From positions 248,001 through 312,000 of the forward strand of contig JAHDYR010000038.1 of the NCBI GenBank assembly GCA_019828565.1: 64,000 nucleotides of DNA. The letters run 5' to 3'. This DNA is from Carpediemonas membranifera (Eukaryota > Fornicata). The notes beneath the pieces were generated by a model. That model worked only from the letters and a program-made list of their open reading frames with translations. It had not been told where the DNA came from and searched no databases. Shown piece after piece: positions 1 to 9,400 of the stretch (position 1 is its first letter; each line of letters starts with the position of its first letter). The position numbers and the translations under genes are program-made.

Positions 1-513
1 TCGAAAGGGCGACGCCGTCGCTGGGGACTTATTTGTAGTCGCCCCCGCATTAGTCTTCTTCGGAGACTCGGCCTCCGTGCTAGTTGTGCTCCTGCTGCTG
101 ATCCTGTCAATCAGGCCGTGGGCGTCCTTGAGTCCTTGCATGACGAGCTCGCGGTCGGAGGTGCTGGTGCCGACAGATGTCGGGAATATCGCTAAAGGGC
201 TATATGAAGCCGTACTTTCGGCGTTTGCTACCCCAGAGGCTCCTGTGGGCGTGTGGAAGGGTGTTGGCGTCAGTGGCTTATCGGGATTCGTGAAGATCTG
301 CGATATATTTGTTTTGACGTTATCTACCATGCGCGCTACTCTTGTCTCTAATTCCATGATGTCGTGCATCTTTGTGCTCAAGGATTGGGCAGTTTTCCTC
401 ATCTCGCGCGAGGAATACTCAATCGGGGACTTCCGCACAGTTGAAGGCTCCATCGATAACGGAGACTTGATCTGCAACGACATTCGTGACGAAGAATATG
501 GTGAATATGACAT
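1..513 (-). CDS. N-terminal part of a hypothetical protein, cut by the window edge
   Basis: An open frame runs from an ATG at 513 to the left edge of the window (171 codons, no stop), so the 3' end is missing. An in-frame TGA lies just upstream of this ATG, at 516-514; further in-frame ATGs at 483 and 453 are alternative starts. The product is rich in Ser, Thr and Pro (start MSYSPYSSSRMSLQ). A heptad-like stretch around residues 37-63 (MRKTAQSLSTKMHDIMELET) could form a short coiled coil. No family is recognised. It diverges from the importin-like gene at 812, leaving about 300 nt of shared upstream DNA. The plus-strand frame over the same bases has worse composition and is treated as a shadow. 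Confidence 0.55.
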   Translation of the reverse strand, partial: MSYSPYSSSRMSLQIKSPLSMEPSTVRKSPIEYSSREMRKTAQSLSTKMHDIMELETRVARMVDNVKTNISQIFTNPDKPLTPTPFHTPTGASGVANAESTASYSPLAIFPTSVGTSTSDRELVMQGLKDAHGLIDRISSRSTTSTEAESPKKTNAGATTNKSPATASPFR

Positions 514-811
514 TCAGCCCACTGAATCGGCCCCGCGAATTGTTTCTGACATAAAATGCGGAATAGAGATTCAGAGGAGCTGATGGCCTGCTGTGCCACA
601 AGAAGTGCTCTATAGAACGTATCGCAACCAATATACTCTTTTCAGCTCTTAAGATTGCAGCCCGTTCCTCCTCGCACTGACAGAGATTCCTGCAGAAGAC
701 TTGGCCCCGCCCCCTCAAATAGTCCTCAACACGGACAATAACCCTTGAACAGGGTCTGTCTGGGCAATACCGGCCTCTTGCGACGATGCCTGAAAAAAGC
801 TGGCAACGACG

Positions 812-3330
812 ATGGAGCCAGTGGACGTTCTCATCCTCGCATGCAGCAAGATCAACGTACGTATCGTATTGAATCGACATAGATTACACATACTCCTGAG
901 CATGCGGTCGGGGAGGAGCTCCTGAAGTCAATCTCAGAACCCACCGTCATATTTGGCGTAATGATGCAGGTACTCACTAACGGTGTCCAATTAGACCAAT
1001 CTGTGCGCTCTCTAGCACTGTTCCGTGCCTGCAACATCCTGCGCAAGTCGATCTCGTCCGATTGGTGGGTCCCATTCAAACAGCAGAAGCCAGAGGCAGC
1101 CGAGCTTCCCTACCGCCTGCTGGCCGAGTCCACCGCACTCCCCAGATACTCCGCAAACGCTCTCCGGGTGGCCGCTGCCCAAGTCTGGATGGTCGACTTC
1201 GTCGCCCAGTCTGACGAGACCCGCGACGGCATTATCTCGTCGCTCCTCTCTCCGCAAGGCATTGAAAACCCGGATCTGATGACAGTGCAGGCGATACATT
1301 CACTTATTGATGTATTCAGCGGACAGGACGAGGGATCTGCTCTCGCGGCACGACAGCACCTCTTCGACACCCGCAAGCTGTTCGAGGAACGCTACATGCC
1401 TGCTATTCTCCAGAAACTGGCCCAGCTGGTGCTCGGCAACGAACCAGCACTGCGTCGTCCCACCTTTCTCTGCCTCACGGCCGCCCTCTCGTGGCCCCTG
1501 GTCGGGTCACACTCCCTAGTGTCATATTTCACAGCCCTGGACGCTGAGGGGAAGAGCGCGGCAAGACAGGCGCCTGCAACTTGGTGTCAGATCCTCACAC
1601 CGGCGCTGGTTAGTCATATCTTTGATATCTACCTCGCCCGCAATGTTCGGGGTGAGCCCATGGAGGCGAATGCCGTGCTCGAATGCATCAAGTCTGTATC
1701 CGATCTCGTAGGGATTCCCGAGGCCCACCTGACCCTGGTAGGCCGGGCAATTCATACCGCCAAGAGCTTCTTCTCGGGCGACGAGTTCTTTGCGCTGGTT
1801 TATATCATCCAGCACACTGTATTCGCACTAGATTACAAGATCTTCCACATCAAAGCTGAGGATCTTCTGGAAGATCTGCTCAATATTACTGACCGAACGT
1901 TGTCGCCTGAGATGGCGTCGTTGGAAACCTTTGAGATGGAGTCATTTGTCGCAATCTTGGATGTATGGACCACAATATCTCTTCAAATCGAAACAGATTC
2001 GCTCGATATGGAGATACCATCAAATCTCAGAGATTTGATCCAGACGTATCTGTTCAAGGTTTTCGATCTCTACCTCACCCGCCGTATCGACAAATCCGTG
2101 GCCGAGCTTAGCGAATACGACTTCGAGGAAGAGGCATTCGCCGACCCGGACATTGAGCAGCAGACTCTTGCCGGAATCGGTCAGGTCGCCCGAGCGACTG
2201 CAGTGAAGTCGCTGCCGGAAATTGGGCAGCGACTCGACTCCTTGGTGCAGTCGATTGGACCATCCGGGCCCACTGACGCCCAGCTCGAGGGTCTCGAGTG
2301 GATCTTGTGTATCTTGGGCAATCTTTTGGCAGATCCGATCTCATCTGAACAGGCCGAGATTCCCATGGATCTTTCGCCCCAGAGAGTTAACCCACGCGAT
2401 CTGGCGGTCGCAGTATCAACCACACTCCGTATCTCCACCCATATCTTGCAGTCCAACCTCTCTGACCATCTTTCCGGCACAGTCGCGCAGACTTTGACTC
2501 GAGTTATTCCGGCATACGTTTTCCGGATTCCGGAGTCAATGCTTGACTCTGCCGCAGTTATTCCGGCAGTAGTGCACGCTGCTCTCAGTGCGATGCCCCA
2601 ACTCGTCGGTGACCCTGCCATGGCCCATGTTGTCGGCCTCCTCGAAGTCCTCGCCGAGCGCTTCCAGGCAGAGATGCTCAAACCCGAGGTCTCCGCCCAA
2701 CTCCAGGCCTTCTGGGCGATTATCGAGCGGTCACTCTCTGGCTCTGTCCTGAGTCGATTTATCACCGTCCTGGCACACATCCACAGCGGTCCTGACGTCC
2801 ACACAATCGCCCAGATGATCGCCCAGACATCCGCTGAGCCGGTGGTCGAGCGTGGTCTCAGAATGCTCATAGGTCTCGCGCCCGTAGGACAGAGCACCGT
2901 CGCGGCGTGCCCTGCTCTCGTGGCGGTGCTTGAGTCCCAGAACCTGGTCTCTTTACACGCGCTGGCGTTGAAGGCGGGTCTGGCTCTGGCTCGGGGCGCG
3001 TGCTTGACTGATACGGAGTTCTTGGAGCTCACACGCGCGACATGGCCGTTGGTACATCAGACGGTCAGTCGAATCACTGCCTATCGCGTTAGATCCGACT
3101 ACGATCTTGACATGGTCAGCAAAATCTGCATCAGATTTTTGAGATTTATTTCGCATCTCCGGTTTATTTCCCGGATCCCCGCCTCTGAGTCGAGTCACCA
3201 GCTGTGGGCCGGGTTCGATGGGATGGTCCAGGCCATTGCCAGCGCGTACGGGGACATCCCGGGCGTGTTCAAGGAGCTGGAGCCCGCGAGAGCTGCGCTC
3301 TTTCGGCATACTGGGGCTGAGCGGGGTTGA
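812..3330 (+). CDS. Importin-beta/exportin-like nuclear transport receptor (HEAT repeats), spliced
   Basis: Nuclear transport receptors of this superfamily carry cargo through the nuclear pore under Ran control. The product is an all-helical solenoid of about 824 residues. Its N-terminus has the pattern typical of the importin-beta N-terminal domain (RSLALFRACNILRKSISSDWW, compare the family's 'lA.i.lKn.i...W'). The longest open frame starts at 961, but that lacks the first helices. A 45-nt exon at 812-856 joined to 901 across a 44-nt intron adds MEPVDVLILACSKIN plus 20 residues in frame and removes an in-frame TAG at 880-882. The subfamily (transportin-3/importin-13-like is my first guess) cannot be fixed by eye. 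The frame ends at TGA 3328-3330. Confidence 0.7.
857..900 (+). other. Predicted 44-nt intron in the importin-like gene
   Basis: The donor is GTACGT directly after codon AAC, and the acceptor is CTCCTGAG. The intron is phase 0 and removes an in-frame TAG. Joining the flanks gives a continuous importin-type N-terminus. The acceptor lacks the ACACAG tract seen at other candidates, so the exact 3' boundary is less certain than the donor. Confidence 0.55.
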
Positions 3331-3716
3331 GTTCGTTTTGGAGATGTATATATATAAAATGCGGTTCAGAGTTGCAGTGACTTGATCGTCGACTGATGGC
3401 TGGATGCGACAGTGGATATGAGCAGCATGGTCAGCAGAATGATGAGGCCTGGTGAGAGCGACCCTGACTCACAGTGATGGAAGGAATTGCATCATGTGTT
3501 GTACAAAAACGTGAGTGTTCCTTGTCGACTCAGCTCCCGTTGACTCTCGGAGACATCGGCTATCCTGCGTGCTGTCAATCGGTGATGACGTGAAGTTGTC
3601 CAAAGTACGCTATCCCGGTGCTATTCTTACACAGTTGATGCGTTACAGCAGCAGTAACACAGCTGCGTCGAACTTCTCTCACACAGCACGCCTGACGCGT
3701 TTGATCCGCCAATTCC
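3331..3716 (+). other. Intergenic/5' leader with a cluster of splice-acceptor-like motifs
   Basis: There is no convincing gene here. The stretch 3605-3763, which runs into the next gene, holds five ACACAG tracts, ending at 3634, 3664, 3686, 3728 and 3763. Donor-like hexamers GTACGC (3605), GTGAGT (3511) and GTTCGT (3735) lie nearby. The 30-nt piece 3605-3634 (GTACGC to TTACACAG) looks like a complete mini-intron. I could not find a splice combination that gives an open frame from an upstream ATG into the WD40 gene, so the true 5' end of that gene is open. Confidence 0.35.
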
Positions 3717-5513
3717 ATGATAACACAGACCGTGGTTCGTATCGAGGCCGTATTCTCACACAGCGACAACTGCAGTGCAATAGATACTCAGAATGTCTTC
3801 CAAAGATTCTTTCCTTCGGCCTACGAAACCGATGACGAGCCCTACACCTTCCAGGAGCTCGAAGCAGAACTCCAGTATCTTCTCAGGGTGCACCGATCAC
3901 CCGTTACGCCGATACAGCTCACTGATCCCGCTGTGACCGTTGTGATGGATGATGACAAACTCAGAGTTGTTGGCGGCAGTGGAGATTCTCGGGTTAAGCT
4001 CGCGGTCGAAGCATGGAACATGGCGTCTTCGGAGCGTTCAGGAGCTAGTTCGAGCCTTAAGACACTGATAGGGCATTGCAGCCGAGTTCCAGTCGCCACC
4101 TCCCCCGACGGCACCATTTTCATGGCGTGCAACGACCGCACTGTCATGCAGTGGAACCCGGCCAAATGCCGGACTACCAGTGTAATGAAGTTTGAAGGCT
4201 ATGTCACCGCTATTGCTGTGTTTCCAGACAAGTCGACCGTTGCCACTGGGGCCACCCCAGGAGAATCGGATTATGACTCGGACTGCGATGACTATCGCAT
4301 ATACTTCTGGGACGCAGCCACATGCCAGCGGACCCAGACACTCAGAGGGCACACTCATTATGTGGGGAGCCTTGCATTCTCGTCTGATGGCCGCACCCTG
4401 GTCTCCGGGTCGGCTGACAAAACCGCCATCTGGGACGTCGAGACAGGGCGATGCTTGTGGACACTCACAGGGCATATCAAGAGTGTGGTCAGCGCGGCCA
4501 TCTCCCCTGATGGCTCGACCGTTTACACTGGAAGCCTTGACGGCACGATCAAGCAGTGGAGCTCCGCCACTGGCAAACACATCAGGACCATGAACAAGAG
4601 TGCAAAATTCAACAGCATTACTGCGACGCTCGTGAATTTTTTCACCGATCGTGACAGCATGATGATATTCGATTTAACGCACGTCTTCAGCATTGCCGTG
4701 TAGGCTGATGGGGCCATCGTCGCATCCGGCGTTAATGGCCTCGTCTTGTTCTGGGACACAGAAACTGGCCAGGCGATTCGGCCCCTATTTAAGAATGCAG
4801 GTTGTGTGCGAAGCGTCGCCTTCTCCCAAGACGGCACTACCATCCTATTTGGATCAGATGACAATGCAGCCAAGATCTGGAGCACACTCACCCGCACCCC
4901 CCAGTTCCTGGCCACCGTCAACCAGCTCTGCTCCAGCCCAGTCACCCCCGATGCCGATGTCGCCATCGACCCTGGCTACAAATCACCCACTTGCGACCTC
5001 GCTCGTATCCTCCACTTCCTCGCCACTGGTCTGCCCCGCTCCTTTTCGATGACGCTGACCCGCCCCGCCGCCAGAGTCTGGCTGGAGAACAAGTTCGCCA
5101 AGACAGACTCCAAGGACGCCGGGCTTGCCAAGATTGTCAATCTCTACAACGCCGCAAGGAAACATACTATGCGTCAAGGAGATGAGGTCGTCTCCGCCTT
5201 TTACTCACGTCCTCCCGCCAATGCATCGCTTGCTCTCGTCACCACATTTCAGCTGAGACAGGTCGTAACTCACGTGACATCACACGCAGTACCGAGCAGC
5301 TTGACTGTCACCATCACCGACACAGCCACGACCGTCACTCTGACTGATGGCCTGTTCAGGGCCGACCGGCATGCCCTCGAGGTAGACGCGATCCTTTCTG
5401 ATGGGAACTGCCGCATGCTTCAGAAAGCCATGGCCGAGCAGAAGAATCGTGCCAAGCAGCAACTCGCAGCAGTCAAGGCCGACTGCACCGCGCAGATCAA
5501 CGTGCTCAACTAA
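3717..5513 (+). CDS. WD40-repeat protein with flanking novel repeats (paralogue of the 6475-11178 gene)
   Basis: The frame opens with one copy of the repeat that also starts the next gene (residues about 28-95). WD40 blades follow (for example LVSGSADKTAIWDVETG), then two more repeat copies containing LPRSFSMTL and VPSSLTVTI. It ends without the ankyrin and kinase parts of its neighbour. The frame is interrupted by TAG at 4701-4703 but continues unchanged for 270 codons. Removing 4632-4703 as an intron deletes the stop and an oversized loop. The blade TMNKSAKF..ADGAIVASG then has the same length as the neighbour's TMNEHTDS..PDGTVMVSG. I therefore favour a spliced gene of 574 residues over a pseudogene. 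It is likely a cytosolic scaffold; its partners are unknown. Confidence 0.7.
4632..4703 (+). other. Candidate 72-nt intron (GTGAAT...GTGTAG) in the WD40 gene
   Basis: This AT-richer segment starts with GTGAAT after codon CTC (phase 0) and ends exactly on the in-frame TAG. Its removal restores a WD40 blade of normal length. The splice-site sequences differ from the GTACGT/ACACAG type seen elsewhere, so a nonsense mutation in an expanded loop remains possible. Confidence 0.45.
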
Positions 5514-6374
5514 GCTGAAGGCGACCGTGGCATCGTTCTCCCAGATATAGAAGCCACGCACACCGATGGATCAGCGCCATACTCTCAGCCGTCATCCCGA
5601 CCCACGATGGTGGCCACATCTCGTCGCGCGCTGATCTCCTCAGCCGACTCGGCCTAGCCAGACCGCCTTTCCTCATTGACAAAGAGCGAGCGAGTATCGA
5701 GCATCATTAGACACCCAGCTGGCTTTTCCGAAGCCCAGCATCTCTGTAACTGTGCGCAGTGTCAATCAATAAATGAGCGCCGACCTCACTGTCCAGGGAC
5801 CATTTCGATGCCAATGATTCCAGGAGATGCAATAATAAGAATACAGAAGAAAGACATATAGGTGGGCGGCACCTAGAGAGGCAGGTTCGACTGAGATGGA
5901 CTCGCCCCCGTTAAAGTACGCGGGATCATTATAGATTTGAGTTCATGTGAAGTCATACAGCGACCGTACTCAGCCTTAACGGCTCGATAGACCCTGACCA
6001 TTCCCTTTCACTCTGCTGTCCGCTCCCCCGTTTTCCTAAGCACACATAGCCCCGCCCGCCTTAGTTGCCGTTGCGTGGACCGCGCGTTTTGCTTGAATAA
6101 CATGGGTTGAGTAAAAACGGATCAGATTTGAGTGATTCTCAGGAGTGTTAAGACTAGTAGTGCAGGGCTTGAACGTGTTCAACTAGACTACCTGCCCGCC
6201 AACGCCGCATGCGGGAGTGGCCTGACCACGGTGTTGGGCGACTGGGAGCAGGTTTTACTCAGCACTGGCCCTACCACAGCCAGCATGCCGCCATGCCTTT
6301 GATGCCACAGACGATCTGCGGTGTTGGATGTCGATCTCTCAAAACCGCTTCGACTTCCACGAAGTCACCACAGA
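5514..6374. other. Intergenic region between the two WD40 paralogues
   Basis: About 860 nt with no supported gene; the short frames (for example at 5676-5861) have no protein-like composition. It contains a 34-nt sequence at 5861-5894 that also occurs at the 3' end of the WD40 gene near 60 kb, and a TTTGAGTGATTCTCAG motif at 6127-6142 that recurs before other genes. Confidence 0.5.
5861..5894 (+). repeat. 34-nt dispersed repeat, copy 1
   Basis: This stretch (beginning GGTGGGCGGCACCT) matches 60011-60044 with only two differences. Copy 2 is coding: it encodes the last residues and stop of the WD40 gene ending at 60044. Copy 1 lies in intergenic DNA. The GGTTCGACT inside it resembles a tRNA B box, but no tRNA fold surrounds it. 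Confidence 0.5.
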
Positions 6375-6415
6375 ATGCCCGAAACACCGCAATTAGGGGA
6401 GAGACGGTGCATAAC

Positions 6416-6443
6416 GTACGTTTTCGATGGAAAACTAACACAG
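6416..6443 (+). other. Candidate 28-nt intron upstream of the WD40-ankyrin-kinase gene
   Basis: The donor is GTACGT and the 3' end is ACTAACACAG, very like the branch-point/acceptor block known in fornicate and trichomonad introns. Splicing joins an ATG at 6375 (MPETPQLGERRCIT) in frame to WYVPLPFGAE and on to the ATG at 6475. It would extend the protein by 24 residues. A second acceptor-like AGTAACACAG ends at 6514 but gives the wrong frame. Confidence 0.5.
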
Positions 6444-6474
6444 CTGGTACGTTCCCCTCCCATTTGGCGCAGAG

Positions 6475-9400
6475 ATGCAGCCCGCGGCGAGTTTAAGAGA
6501 GAGCAGTAACACAGTGGATCGCAGCAATGGTGCGTCCTCCACGATAATCTCACGCAGTCAGTCATGCATAATAGTAGATGGCTGGATTAGAAAAGCAACG
6601 ACGCGCGTCTTCACCACAGAGGACAAGTTCCACCTTCGTCCTTTGGCCGAATCGCCACTGACCGCTACAGACCTCGCACTCATCCTCGACAACCTCTCGG
6701 TACGGCCTAGAGAGTTCAGCATGAGGCTGACTGAGCCCGACCTCACTGTCACGATGAGGCATGGCAAGCTGGCCGCCGACAAGCCCGACAGCGCCGTCGA
6801 CGATCTGCTCGCTGCCTGGAATGCGAGGATGACTGAGTGCATCCAGACGATGAAGGGACACACCAATCACGTGATCAGCGTCGCCTTCCTCCCTGACGGC
6901 ACCATGGTCACTGGGTCACGCGATGGGACGACCAAGCTGTGGGACAAGCACGGCGTGTGCACTATGACGATGGAGCATGGTGGGCGTGTTATGTGCATCG
7001 CCGTCTCCCCAGACGGATCGACAATCGCCTCAGGCGGGAGTGACCACAAGATCAAGCTGTGGAACCAGACCGACAGACTCGTCGCGACGCTCGAGGGGCA
7101 CGCCAATGATGTGAGAAGCATCGCCTTCTCCTCAGACGGCAAGACGCTGGTGTCCGGATCCGATGACAAAACAGTCAGGACGTGGGATATCGCCACCGGC
7201 GAGTGCAGGACGATGGAAGGGCACTCTCGTGAGATACTCTCAGTCGCCATCACCCCCGACGGCAAGACTATAGTCTCTGGATCGTCTGATTGTACAGTCA
7301 AGGTGTGGGACGCTGAGTCGGGCAGACTCGAGCAGACTATGAATGAACACACAGATTCTGTCACCACCGTCGCCGTCTCCCCAGACGGCACTGTGATGGT
7401 CTCTGGGTCTGCTGATAAGACCATCAGACTCTGGGACACCAGGACCTGGGTGTACTTTGCCGTCTGCAGGGGGCATACGGGTGCTGTCCGCAGCGTCGCC
7501 TTCTCGCCCGACAGCAGGACCCTCGCCTCTGGGTCTGAGGACAAAAGCATCAAGCTCTGGGACATTGGCGAGGGGAGCGGCGACTGCTATCAGACGCTCT
7601 GGGGTCACACTTATTGGGTGTTCGGCGTCGCCTTCTCCCCAGACGGGTCGACCCTGCTCTCTGGATCAACTGACAGCAGTGCCAAGCTGTGGCAAATCAA
7701 GCACTCGCCAGAGATCGAAGAGGTCTGCGCCCAATCCACGCTCGATGCTGACATCAGCCTGCCGTCCGACGACTCGCCCCTCAGCATCCGCGACCTGGCA
7801 CGGGTCACCGCCCAAATGCTCGCCACGGGCCTGCCCCGCTCCTTCGAGATGAGGCTGGCCCGCTCACCTGTCATTATCAGTATGGATGATGGTCTTTTCC
7901 TTGAGACGCCAGCAAGCCCGGAGGTGCGCCTCCTACTCGCCCCGCTCAACTATAGTCGCCTCAACAAACTGGTCGCCCAGGCCTGCGCCGATGCAGAGAT
8001 CGAACTGCCTGTCACGTCCACCGCCGTTATGGACCCGCACGGCTTCATCTCAGTCTCGCCCTCAGATGACAAGATCGCTGCTGCGCTGCTGCCGGTCAAC
8101 CGCCCTCACATCGCCGCAGTATTTGCTAGAATCTGCGCCCAACCGGTCACGTCCGACACCGCGATCAGCATCGCACCCGCCGACCTCTCCACGCTGAAGA
8201 AGCTCCTCGCGCACGTCGAGGCCTTTGGGGTCGCGCCCCGCTCATTCAAGGTCCAGCTCGACGACCAAGCCACAACCGTCACCCTCGGCCCGACTGGATT
8301 TGAGGTCGCCCCACCAAACCAGACCGTAGCCAAGGTGCTCAGCGGCTTCAGCTTCCTGACCACCCACCTTGGCGCCATCTCGACCGACGATGAGATCAGC
8401 CTGGGTGAGGAAGCGCCGCTCACGGCCAATGATTTCCGTGCCGCTCTGTCCCGTCTGGCCGGCCGGAGGATTGCCCCTCGTTCGTTCGAGATGAAGCTGT
8501 CCAAGCCCCAAATAGTCGTCAAGCTGAACGCAGAAAAGTTCCTCGTCGCCCGCGGGGCAGCCACCGGCAGTGCGCAGAATCCGGTGACCGCCATCATGAA
8601 TCAGTTTAACCAGGCTGTCTTCCGTCACAAGATCGACGAGTTCTGCGCCCAACCCGTCACTGCTGACAGCGATGTCTACCTCACCTTCGACAAGAAAAGC
8701 GCGCCGATCTTGAGAATCACCCTCGGTGACCTCTCCCGCGTCGTCGACCACATCTTGTCATGCCACGTCCTGCCTCGCTCCTTCACGATGCAGCTGAGGT
8801 CGCCACAGTGCACGATTCAGCGCAACAATGACGGGTTTTTCTGCCCGTCAGTGCCCAAATCGGCGGTTTATGATATCATTGACCCGCTCAACCGAATCTG
8901 TCTAGACGCGATTTTGGACGGGCGCCTGCGCCGGCCGGTGAATAGCAAGACGGAGCTCCGCTACATGTTCCCCGGTTACGTCCCGACTGACGCTCGTGAC
9001 CTGCGTCGCGTGCTCGACCACGCGACTGCCGGAGACAAATTGCCTCGCGTTTTCCAAATGAAGGTCAACCGCCCTGAAACAACGGTTTCACTCGGACCTC
9101 GGGGGTTCACGTCGACGCACGCCAACTCCGGGGTCAACGCCGTCCTCAAGCAGGTTAACGCCCTGCCCGTGGTCGCGAAACTCATCAAAGTACACGATGC
9201 GGAGCGCATGCTGTCCGGTGCCGACGATGCGATATTCACCGATGCAAACCTTGAGAGTGCCAAGGCCCTGTTGGACAAGGCAAATGTCCTGCTAACCGTC
9301 GCCGGCCCGCACGCAACACAGCTCAAGGAACGTGTGCTCGCACTGAGGACCGACCTCGCACGCCTCCAGCCTGTTCAGGCGCTCGACGAGGACCTGATGC

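Noticed and set aside
77-583. 168-codon plus-strand frame
   Set aside because: Antisense to the left-edge gene; Val/Leu/Ser-rich with no recognisable feature.
2181-3032. 283-codon minus-strand frame
   Set aside because: Antisense to the importin-like gene; Ser/Arg/Thr-rich without structure.
4701-4703. TAG recoded as an amino acid
   Set aside because: TAG ends other genes normally in this window (for example La at 55660-55662 and SBDS at 56628-56630), so reassignment is unlikely; an intron explains it better.
5870-5900. tRNA B-box-like GGTTCGACT
   Set aside because: No A box, acceptor stem or T-arm pairing around it; the match is part of the 34-nt repeat.
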